From positions 1,262 through 8,549 of the forward strand of contig DHNI01000033.1 of assembly GCA_002409455.1 (NCBI GenBank): a stretch of DNA of 7,288 bases, in the 5' to 3' direction. The DNA comes from Firmicutes bacterium UBA5420 (GTDB lineage Bacteria > Bacillota > Limnochordia > Darwinibacteriales > Darwinibacteriaceae). This document shows, piece by piece, positions 1-5,850 of this stretch (positions within the stretch are counted from its first letter, which is position 1; every line of letters starts with the position of its first letter). The notes beneath the pieces are model-generated. The model worked only from the letters and a program-made list of their open reading frames with translations, was not told the origin of the DNA and ran no database searches. Made by a program: the position numbers and the translations under genes.

Positions 1-2
1 CC

Positions 3-689
3 TCCGAGGACGAGGTGGTAGCCTGTCCCCGTTGTCGCAGCGTGCATCATGCTAACTGTTGGAAAAGTAAAGGTGGATGCGGTAAGACCGGGTGCCCCCA
101 AGTAGCCCAAGCTGTAAAAGGCGAGCGCCCTAAGGGAGATGGGCCGCCTCCTCCCGTTTCGAAAAAGGTAATTATCGGCAGTATACTTGCGGCACTTGCT
201 GTGCTTCTGCTACTAGTTCTGTGGCCGAAACCTCCTGACCCTGCCCTGGGACGTACGAAGATCGTCGTGTTTGGCGAAGCCTATTATGAGCTCAGTGAAA
301 GCATGACAGAATTAGCGGCGAACTACAATGCCACAAGTGAAGACATCTATATTGATTTGCAGCTACTGCCACCTGGAACCATGGACACAAAATTGGTTGT
401 TCTTATTGCGGCCAATGAGGCACCTGATGTGATGGCCATTGACGATGATCGTTTCGAATACTTTAAGGAACAACAAGTCATGTTGCCCTTGGGTGAAGAA
501 GCTGGCGAGCCGATCTACGGAATTCAGCATCCAGGACAGTTGAGCCAATTGGTGGTGTGGCATGCCACCGAACATCCTGCCCAAGCCTTAGAAGTATTAC
601 ACTATTTTGTGGATCACATTCCACTAGCAGATTTAGACCTGCTTAGAGAGATAGAGAGGGAGTCCGTGCCTTTGGGGCCAATAGGATAA
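3..689 (+). CDS. RING-like zinc-motif membrane protein with a short solute-binding-like domain (5' partial)
   Basis: No function is established. The frame is open to the left edge, so the true start and probably the first Cys pair lie outside; GTG at 15 is unlikely to be the start. Counting the first visible codon (base 3) as residue 1: Cys8-x2-Cys11, His15-His16, Cys19-Trp20, Gly24-Gly25-Cys26 and Cys31 match the prokaryotic RING finger family 1 pattern (inferred Zn binding). A Pro/Lys-rich linker and one hydrophobic helix (about 56-74) follow. Residues 86-163 resemble the start of an ABC sugar-binding protein N-lobe: KIVVFGEAYYE, an ELAANYN helix, a TKLVVLIAANEAPDVMAIDDDRF-like stretch (130-151) and a MLPL turn. 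The central part and C-lobe of a normal binding protein (about 400 residues) are missing, leaving about 145 residues. I infer the Zn motif is cytoplasmic and the C-terminal domain external. It ends at TAA just before a hairpin terminator. The architecture is fairly clear; the role is unknown. Confidence 0.75.
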   Translation, partial: SEDEVVACPRCRSVHHANCWKSKGGCGKTGCPQVAQAVKGERPKGDGPPPPVSKKVIIGSILAALAVLLLLVLWPKPPDPALGRTKIVVFGEAYYELSESMTELAANYNATSEDIYIDLQLLPPGTMDTKLVVLIAANEAPDVMAIDDDRFEYFKEQQVMLPLGEEAGEPIYGIQHPGQLSQLVVWHATEHPAQALEVLHYFVDHIPLADLDLLREIERESVPLGPIG

Positions 690-692
690 TTC

Positions 693-735
693 AAAAGAAG
701 CCTTGTCCGTTGCGGCGACGAGGCTTCTTTTCTTG
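693..735. terminator. Bidirectional intrinsic terminator between convergent genes
   Basis: A perfect 10-bp inverted repeat (AAAAGAAGCC at 693-702, GGCTTCTTTT at 722-731) extends inward by about five more pairs including one G-U, around a short loop. On the plus strand the stem ends in TTTT followed by CTT, four bases after the stop of the RING-motif gene. On the minus strand the same stem also ends in TTTT, about 36 bases after the lemA stop. It therefore probably ends transcription from both sides. Confidence 0.8.
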
Positions 736-766
736 CCCTTTGCTAAACCAGAAAATGCAAATCGGA

Positions 767-1330
767 TTAGAACTGAACTTGCGGGACTTCCAGGGCCCCA
801 GGAGCTGCCTCAAAGAAAGCTCTAGTCTCTCGGCCAAGTATACTCGCCACCATATTCATGGGGAAGCGGCGAATTGTAGTATTCCAAGTCTGGACAGACT
901 CGTTAAAGCGCATCCGTTCGGTGGCAATGCGGTTTTCTGTACCCGCTAATTCATCTTGGAGACGGATAAAGCTCGTGTCTGCCTTAAGCTCAGGATAAGC
1001 CTCGCTTATAGCTAGAAGTCTGCCTAGAGCAGAATCCAAACCTTGGTTTGCTTCCATCTGCGCCTCTGGAGTTGTAGCACCTAAAAGACGCGAACGGGCA
1101 TCGGCAACGTCAGCAAAGACTTGCTCTTCATGGCTAGCATAGCCTCTTACGGTGTTTACCAAGTTCGGGATTAAGTCAGCGCGCCTTTGAAGTTGATTTT
1201 CCACCTGGGCCCAACGGGCATCGACGGTCTCTTCTAGTTCAACAAGCTGGTTGTAGCGGCTTACCACACTCGAGCCAAGAAGTAATATAACTACTGCAAT
1301 AACAATGAGAACTATCGTTCCTTTTTTCAT
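767..1330 (-). CDS. lemA: LemA family protein
   Basis: LemA-family membrane-anchored helical protein, 187 residues, the usual length. Residues 1-3 are MKK, followed by one hydrophobic segment (about 4-23) serving as N-terminal anchor. The core begins with RYNQLVELEETVDARWAQVE (25-44), then the hallmark LQRRADLIPNLVNTVRGYASHE stretch (47-68) and long amphipathic helices. The family's RFN and FP elements follow: RFNESVQTWNTTIRRFPMNM at 141-160. The molecular function of LemA proteins is not well defined. They recur next to TPM-domain proteins, as here, where tpm lies 23 bases upstream, so I infer a shared envelope role. The ATG is fixed by AGGAGA (1339-1344) eight bases upstream. It is the last gene of the yigZ-flavin reductase-tpm-lemA operon and ends at TAA before the hairpin at 693-731. 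Confidence 0.95.
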   Translation of the reverse strand: MKKGTIVLIVIAVVILLLGSSVVSRYNQLVELEETVDARWAQVENQLQRRADLIPNLVNTVRGYASHEEQVFADVADARSRLLGATTPEAQMEANQGLDSALGRLLAISEAYPELKADTSFIRLQDELAGTENRIATERMRFNESVQTWNTTIRRFPMNMVASILGRETRAFFEAAPGALEVPQVQF

Positions 1331-1338
1331 GTCTTCAC

Positions 1339-1344
1339 TCTCCT
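1339..1344 (-). promoter_or_regulatory. lemA ribosome binding site
   Basis: AGGAGA on the minus strand, eight bases before the lemA ATG. It lies inside the 23-base tpm-lemA gap, so lemA has its own strong ribosome entry rather than depending on coupling to tpm. Confidence 0.75.
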
Positions 1345-1353
1345 ATTGTTGGG

Positions 1354-2121
1354 TTAAAATCGTCGTCCTGCTCCCCCACCTCCACTACGCCCTCCGCCAA
1401 AGCCACCGGAAGGTCTTGAACCGCCACCTCCAAAACCACCGCTCCCAAAGCCACCGCCTCGGGGCATGCGAGGTATGATTACCGTGCGGCCTGAACCACC
1501 ACCGCCACCAACGCCTCCGCTTCCGCCCGGTGGATAGCGTCTTTGGCGGCGCATCAAGATAATGATCAACACAAAGATGGCAAAAGACAGGAACCAGCCT
1601 GAACCGCCTTCTTGTTCCTCTACAATTTCAAATTCTTCTCCGGCCAAAATGTTGGCATAGGCCACAGCCATGGCTGCGAGACCTTCACCGTAGGCCTGGT
1701 TCTTAAAGTGGGGCATTCCTTCCTGGTCGATTACCGCTCCAACAAGTCCGTCGGGCAAGACGCCCTCCAAACCATAGCCCGGCTCCACTTCGATGGCGCC
1801 TTCAGCTACAGCCAATACCATGATAAGACCGCTGTCATCTGGACCCCCTACTCCCCATTCGTTAAAGAGCGCTGTTGTGTACTCCTTAGGATCTAGAGGC
1901 GACGTTGTTGATACGGTGACTACAGCCAAGCCAATGCCCTGTTCACTCCAGAGCTTCTCTCCGAGTAGTTGCATCTCGGCTTTGCTCCTTTGGTCTAAAA
2001 CATTGGCAAAATCATTAACGAAACCCTGTCGTGCAGGGAAAGCAGCAATGACAGAACTCGTTAACAGAAGGATAAGGACAAGGATAATACTACTGCGCAG
2101 GATTCTGCGACTCGATCTCAT
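1354..2121 (-). CDS. TPM-domain membrane protein with glycine-rich C-terminal tail (YgcG-like)
   Basis: 255 residues from the ATG at 2121. Residues 1-27 form a signal peptide: Arg-rich start, hydrophobic run, possible cleavage after Ala26/Ala27. The TPM domain covers about 34-162, with FVNDFANVLD (34-43), the NEWGVGG..D.G block (87-98) and EVEPGYGLEGVLPDG (111-125), all typical of the TPM/YgcG family. A second membrane helix (about 176-190) is followed by a basic RRQRR stop. A tail of about 55 residues rich in Gly, Arg and Phe ends GAGRRF. The inferred topology is an external TPM domain with the tail inside. TPM proteins are linked to membrane-protein or photosystem assembly in plants; the bacterial role is unclear. 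I prefer ATG 2121 to the in-frame GTG at 2133 because AGGTGG sits eight bases before the ATG and overlaps the GTG, and because the ATG overlaps the upstream stop as TAATG. Confidence 0.9.
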   Translation of the reverse strand: MRSSRRILRSSIILVLILLLTSSVIAAFPARQGFVNDFANVLDQRSKAEMQLLGEKLWSEQGIGLAVVTVSTTSPLDPKEYTTALFNEWGVGGPDDSGLIMVLAVAEGAIEVEPGYGLEGVLPDGLVGAVIDQEGMPHFKNQAYGEGLAAMAVAYANILAGEEFEIVEEQEGGSGWFLSFAIFVLIIILMRRQRRYPPGGSGGVGGGGGSGRTVIIPRMPRGGGFGSGGFGGGGSRPSGGFGGGRSGGGGAGRRF

Positions 2122-2687
2122 TATGAACTCCACCTCTTTCGGTGCAACGATTCACCGTGGCTCCCAAGGAGCTCTCCCAAGCCATAGTAATGCCCAAAAC
2201 CATAGACCAGAGGATCAGCCGATGTTAAGTCAAAACGATCATTCTTGGCATACTCTTCATCATAATGTACACAGACGACTTTACCTAAGAACAAATCATG
2301 GCTTCCCAAGGAAATCACGCGGATGACACGGCATTCTACATTCACCGGACATTCTGCAATTAAAGGCACCCCCAGGCGAGTGGCAGATAGGGCAGTGAAA
2401 CCGCATTCGGCAAACTTATCATAATCCCGTCCACTAGTCGTACCACAGATGTCAACAAGCTCCATTTGGCTAGCTTTCGGCATGTTAACCACAAATTCAC
2501 CTGACTCTTTAATTATACCATAAGAATAACGCTCTGGACGAATCCCCAGACTGATGATTGCTGGATCTGAACATGCAACTCCTGCCCACGCCAAGGTGAT
2601 AATATTAGCCGAACCCGAACTTTGGCAGCTTACCAGAACTGGCGGCACCGGATAGAGCCACGTCCCGGGCTGGCGTGTGATCTTCAT
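2121..2687 (-). CDS. Flavin reductase family protein (flavoredoxin type)
   Basis: Flavin reductase-like FMN-binding split-barrel protein, 188 residues, the normal length for the flavoredoxin subgroup. Diagnostic segments in order: PVPPVLVSC near 13-21; NIITLAWAGVACSDPAIISL (28-47), where the FMN phosphate-binding loop is expected; GIRPERYSY (48-56); ESGEFVVNMP (61-70); SGRDYDKFAECGF (85-97); LIAECPVNVEC (109-119); and SLGSHDLFLGKV (126-137). I infer a cytoplasmic FMN-dependent electron-transfer or reductase protein; the partner is unknown. It contains several Cys residues (21, 39, 81, 95, 112, 119, 139) but no obvious cluster motif. Its ATG overlaps the yigZ stop by four bases (ATGA) with GGGGTG seven bases upstream. 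Its stop overlaps the tpm start (TAATG), so it is embedded in the operon and probably translationally coupled on both sides. Confidence 0.92.
   Translation of the reverse strand: MKITRQPGTWLYPVPPVLVSCQSSGSANIITLAWAGVACSDPAIISLGIRPERYSYGIIKESGEFVVNMPKASQMELVDICGTTSGRDYDKFAECGFTALSATRLGVPLIAECPVNVECRVIRVISLGSHDLFLGKVVCVHYDEEYAKNDRFDLTSADPLVYGFGHYYGLGELLGSHGESLHRKRWSS
2130..2135 (-). promoter_or_regulatory. tpm ribosome binding site (decides the start)
   Basis: AGGTGG on the minus strand inside the end of the flavin reductase gene, eight bases before ATG 2121. The alternative GTG start at 2133 lies within this site and has no comparable signal, so the 255-residue form is favoured. The TAATG junction suggests translational coupling. 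Confidence 0.7.
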
Positions 2688-3331
2688 GGTTCTTCACCCC
2701 CAATTGTGATCCTACGATAGACTTCCTCCCCCTCTACCCAGATGAAGTCATTGGCCGTAAACTCCTGAACCATCTGGCGCAACGCGTCCATTTCATGGGG
2801 GAAAGCTAAAATGTGAAATGTAACATGCTCTAAATATTCGCTGTCCTGGAGCATAACACCTTGCGTCAGTAATTCATTTTGGATCTTCCCTGAGTGAACG
2901 TAATCAACGGTAATGGCAATTTCCTGCGCCGGCACCATGCGCACAATCCCAGCAGCCTGCAATGCTTCACGCACAGCTCCACTGTAGGCGCGGATCAAGC
3001 CGCCTCGTCCTAGAAGGGTGCCGCCAAAATAGCGAGTGACCACCACGACGCAGTTTACTACCTGATGGTTCTTGAGTACTTCCAACATGGGAAGGCCCGC
3101 GGTACCACTAGGTTCGTTATCATCACTATATTTCTGAACTTCCTGATTCATACCAAGGATATAGGCGGGAACGTTATGCGTAGCATTCCAGTGCTCCTTG
3201 CGTACCTCTTCAATAAAAGCTTCCGCCTCTTCCTGGGTGTAGGCGTTCTTAATGCGGGCTATAAACTTGGATTTTCTTTCTATTAGCGTTATCTCTGTTT
3301 CCTTAGCTACCGTGCGGTATTCAACAAGCAT
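2684..3331 (-). CDS. yigZ: YigZ/IMPACT family protein
   Basis: UPF0029/IMPACT family protein, 215 residues, standard length. The N-terminal IMPACT domain (about 15-125) contains ERKSKFIARI (18-27), HNVPAYILG (52-60), YSDDNEPSGTAGLPML (68-83), VVVTRYFGGTLLGRGGL (96-112) and the family signature RAYSGAVREAL (114-124). The C-terminal DUF1949-type domain covers about 137-205, including DYVHSGKIQN. In eukaryotes IMPACT regulates the kinase GCN2. Bacterial YigZ is suspected to bind nucleic acid or the ribosome, but its role is not settled. The ATG has AGGTGG at 3336-3341, four bases upstream after TACA. It is the first gene of the operon, divergent from tex across 86 bases, and overlaps the next gene by four bases (ATGA). 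Confidence 0.95.
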   Translation of the reverse strand: MLVEYRTVAKETEITLIERKSKFIARIKNAYTQEEAEAFIEEVRKEHWNATHNVPAYILGMNQEVQKYSDDNEPSGTAGLPMLEVLKNHQVVNCVVVVTRYFGGTLLGRGGLIRAYSGAVREALQAAGIVRMVPAQEIAITVDYVHSGKIQNELLTQGVMLQDSEYLEHVTFHILAFPHEMDALRQMVQEFTANDFIWVEGEEVYRRITIGGEEP

Positions 3332-3417
3332 TGTACCACCTCGAAGTAGTGTTCAACATCACTTTGCATCTTCCTTCCCGTTCTGCTATTCTAATCTAGT
3401 GAGAGGGGAATTGATAC
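3332..3417. promoter_or_regulatory. Divergent yigZ/tex intergenic region with probable promoters
   Basis: These 86 bases must drive both the yigZ operon (-) and tex (+). On the plus strand TTGCAT (3364-3369) and TATTCT (3387-3392) are 17 bases apart, a weak sigma-A-like match; TCTAAT (3390-3395) is an overlapping better -10 with a poorer -35. On the minus strand TAGAAT, partly overlapping the same bases, is a reasonable -10 without a clear -35. The tex ribosome site GAGAGGGG (3401-3408) is nine bases before its ATG. No operator palindrome, riboswitch or terminator-like leader is visible. Confidence 0.4.
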
Positions 3418-5574
3418 ATGGACATAATCAGGCAACTTGCCACCGAATTAAAAATCAAGCCACACCAGGTTGAACATACTGCCGCACTTCTAGATGACGG
3501 CAACACCATTCCATTTATTGCTCGCTATCGTAAAGAGGCCACAGGTGAACTCGACGAGACCGTAATCAGGGATTTAGCGGAGCGCCTTACCTACCTGCGC
3601 AATTTGGAGGAACGTAAGGAAGAGGTTACCAGGCTCATTGACGCTCAAGAGAAACTCACGACCGATCTGAGCGCATCTATCCAAGGCGCTACCACACTGC
3701 AAGAACTTGAAGATCTTTATCGTCCCTTTAGGCCAAAACGCAGAACTAGGGCATCCATGGCTAAGGAAAAGGGACTCGAGCCCTTAGCCCTCAGGCTCTT
3801 GGAACAGGGTACCTTACACCCAGAAGTCTTGGCCGAAGCCTTTGTGAATGAAGACGCAACCACTTTGGAAGAGGCACTTCAAGGAGCCCAGGACATACTG
3901 GCAGAACAGTTCACCGATGATCCGGCCAATCGCGCCATGATCCGCAAATTTACCTTTGATACTGGATTACTGTTCAGTGAAAAGGTAGTAGGCACGGAAG
4001 CACCTGAAGCCGCAGAGTTTCAGATGTACTTCGACTATTTCGAAGATGTAGCCAAAATCCCGCCACATCGGGTGCTGGCCATCAACCGCGGCGAGCGTCT
4101 GAACATTTTAAAAGTGAGAATACAGGTGGATGTGGAAAAAGTTCACACCCTTTTGAGCAAAGAGATAATCACGGACAACACCTCTCCTGCAGCCCCTTAC
4201 CTGCGCGAAGCCATTACCGATGGCTACGCCCGCCTGTTGGCACCCAGCCTAGAGCGGGATATTCGAGGAACGCTAACGGAGAAAGCAGAAGACCACGCCA
4301 TTCAAATTTTCGCCAAAAACCTGGGGGATCTGCTCATGCAAAGCCCCGTACGGGGCCATCGAGTTTTAGGTATTGACCCCGCATTTCGAACGGGTTGCAA
4401 AGTTGTGGCCATAGGTGAATTTGGCGATCTCTTAGAGTATACCACGATCTATCCCCATGAACCTCAAAAACGCTGGGGTGAAGCGATAGATACTCTAAAC
4501 GCCTTAGCTGCTAAGCACCAGCTTTCTCTCGTCACCATCGGCAATGGCACGGCCAGCCGCGAAACAGAACAACTCGTGGCCGAGCTGATTAAGAACCACT
4601 GTCCCAAGTTGCACTATCTCGTGGTGAACGAAGCAGGTGCCTCAGTGTACTCAGCCTCCAAGCTTGCTAAAGAAGAATTCCCTGATTTGGACGTATCCAT
4701 TCGGGGTGCGGTCTCCATTGCACGCCGTGTGCAAGATCCTCTGGCAGAGCTGGTGAAAATTGATCCGAAATCAATCGGAGTGGGGCAGTATCAGCATGAT
4801 GTGAATCAAAAAGAACTAACAAATACCTTGGGACAAGTGGTGGAAAGCTGCGTGAACCATGTTGGCGTAGAATTAAATACTGCTTCTAGCGCCCTTTTAC
4901 GACATGTTTCTGGACTCTCGGCTCGGGTTGCCGATAACGTGATTGATTATCGGGCGAGCAACGGGATTTTCCAAAAGCGTTCTGAGCTCAAAAAGGTAAA
5001 GGGCTTAGGACCGAAGGCTTTTGAGCAGGCCGCCGGCTTTCTACGCATTGCAAACGGATCGAAGCCCTTAGATAACACCGCGGTTCATCCTGAATCCTAT
5101 CCTCTTGCCCAGCAGATTCTGGAGCAAATTGGCTACAGTGAAGAAGACCTGCAAAATCGAGCAACGCTAGCTCAGATTCGGGAGAAGCTAAAGACCCTCG
5201 ATGCGAAAGAAATTGCAGAGAACCTGGGGGCAGGAGAACCTACGGTACGCGATATCTTAGGAGCTTTAGGCCAGCCCGGACGCGATCCAAGAGATGAGCT
5301 TACCCCTCCCCTCTTTCGAGCAGATGTACTGAATATGGAGGATCTGAAACCTGGTATGGTGCTTCAGGGAACGGTACAAAATGTCGTGGATTTTGGAGCC
5401 TTTGTGGATATCGGCGTGAAAAAGGCGGGCTTAGTTCACATCTCTCAGCTCAGTGACAGATACGTAAGGCATCCCACCGACGTTATCCAAGTTGGAGATA
5501 TTGTCTCAGTGCGTATTCTGGATGTAGAGGCCAAGCTTGGAAGAATTAGCTTAACCATGAAAACACAGCAGTAA
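3418..5574 (+). CDS. tex: Tex family transcription accessory / RNA-binding protein
   Basis: Full-length Tex, 718 residues, the usual size for the family. Domains in order: helical Tex N-terminal region (about 1-190, with the conserved IPFIARYRKEATGELDE at 31-47 and ELEDLYRPFRPKRRTRA near 96-112); central helices; YqgF-type RNase H-like fold (about 314-445, with GIDPAFRTGCK and GNGTASRET); the conserved EAGASVYSASKLA and GVGQYQHDVNQK blocks; helix-hairpin-helix segments (about 500-565, KVKGLGPKAFEQAAGFLRI); and a C-terminal S1 RNA-binding domain (about 642-715, ending RISLTMK). Tex proteins bind nucleic acid and are implicated in transcription and RNA processing in the cytoplasm; the exact reaction is not firmly established. 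The ATG is preceded by GAGAGGGG at nine-base spacing. It is a single-gene unit ending at a strong hairpin terminator. No truncation or frameshift is visible. Confidence 0.97.
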   Translation: MDIIRQLATELKIKPHQVEHTAALLDDGNTIPFIARYRKEATGELDETVIRDLAERLTYLRNLEERKEEVTRLIDAQEKLTTDLSASIQGATTLQELEDLYRPFRPKRRTRASMAKEKGLEPLALRLLEQGTLHPEVLAEAFVNEDATTLEEALQGAQDILAEQFTDDPANRAMIRKFTFDTGLLFSEKVVGTEAPEAAEFQMYFDYFEDVAKIPPHRVLAINRGERLNILKVRIQVDVEKVHTLLSKEIITDNTSPAAPYLREAITDGYARLLAPSLERDIRGTLTEKAEDHAIQIFAKNLGDLLMQSPVRGHRVLGIDPAFRTGCKVVAIGEFGDLLEYTTIYPHEPQKRWGEAIDTLNALAAKHQLSLVTIGNGTASRETEQLVAELIKNHCPKLHYLVVNEAGASVYSASKLAKEEFPDLDVSIRGAVSIARRVQDPLAELVKIDPKSIGVGQYQHDVNQKELTNTLGQVVESCVNHVGVELNTASSALLRHVSGLSARVADNVIDYRASNGIFQKRSELKKVKGLGPKAFEQAAGFLRIANGSKPLDNTAVHPESYPLAQQILEQIGYSEEDLQNRATLAQIREKLKTLDAKEIAENLGAGEPTVRDILGALGQPGRDPRDELTPPLFRADVLNMEDLKPGMVLQGTVQNVVDFGAFVDIGVKKAGLVHISQLSDRYVRHPTDVIQVGDIVSVRILDVEAKLGRISLTMKTQQ

Positions 5575-5584
5575 AAATAACGCA

Positions 5585-5641
5585 GGCTGCTGCAAAACGA
5601 ACGTATCGTAGTTCCTTCTGCAGCAGCCCTTTTCTTCTTCC
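5585..5641 (+). terminator. Intrinsic terminator after tex
   Basis: A perfect 10-bp inverted repeat (GGCTGCTGCA at 5585-5594, TGCAGCAGCC at 5619-5628) is followed by CTTTTCTTCTTCC, ten bases after the tex stop. The 24-base interior can fold further, GAAC (5599-5602) with GTTC (5611-5614) around an eight-base loop. On the minus strand the stem is followed by a poorer T-run (TGCGTTATTTTT), so it may also end transcription from gltA. Confidence 0.85.
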
Positions 5642-5850
5642 TATTCGACAATAGTGGCGAATTGATACCAATTATGGGATGCATCAACCAACTCTTCAGC
5701 AACATAATAACGATCCTTACCCTTGAGTTCGCCATCTGCATATCTTGCTCCCCAACTGTTGGGGTCGTACACTTCAAAATACGTGAGATCATCGACCTCC
5801 GCATATCCCTTGACGAGGGTTAGGAATCGCCGCGTTTGGAGGTAAGCCAC
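5641..5850 (-). pseudogene. Probable C-terminal remnant of a C39-like cysteine peptidase
   Basis: This is an open frame of 69 codons, of which the last 60 or so look protein-like. The stretch FLTLVKGY, then TYFEVYDPNSWG, then GKDRYYVAEEL and a closing WYQFATIV resembles the C-terminal half of C39-like/papain-fold proteins: a strand after the catalytic His, a YxxxDP motif, then the end of the domain. In such proteins FLTLVKGY would be preceded by Gly-His; here Arg-Arg from the gltA-overlapping bases stands there, and the Cys-bearing N-terminal half is absent. The only upstream in-frame start is GTG 5850, inside gltA and without a ribosome site. There is no ATG between the gltA stop and the conserved part. 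I infer a leftover from a deletion whose breakpoint lies at the gltA 3' end. The family assignment is tentative. A functional short protein coupled to gltA is possible but less likely. Confidence 0.45.

Noticed and set aside
363..584. Minus-strand open frame opposite the solute-binding-like domain
   Set aside because: It is antisense to a coherent plus-strand protein, has no ribosome site, and its translation is unremarkable.
710..949. Plus-strand open frame (79 codons) opposite the end of lemA
   Set aside because: It starts inside the terminator hairpin and is antisense to the conserved LemA C-terminus; no recognisable protein features.
1354..1530. Apparent short tandem repeat (ccacc/gcc units)
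   Set aside because: The repetition is explained by Gly codons in the TPM protein tail, with variable spacing, rather than by a DNA-level repeat array.
1793..2326. Long plus-strand open frame (177 codons) opposite tpm and the flavin reductase gene
   Set aside because: It lies antisense to two clearly recognised genes across their junction, its translation shows no family features, and no ribosome site or promoter supports it.
3332..3417. Possible riboswitch or operator between yigZ and tex
   Set aside because: No hairpin with terminator character, no conserved aptamer-like segment and no convincing palindrome; 86 bases are adequately explained by two promoters and ribosome sites.
5445..5804. 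Minus-strand open frame of 119 codons with GGAGG near its ATG
   Set aside because: It runs through the tex terminator and into the tex S1 domain in antisense. The GGAGG is only three bases from the ATG, and the Met/Ile/Arg-rich translation looks like an out-of-frame shadow of the peptidase-like remnant.
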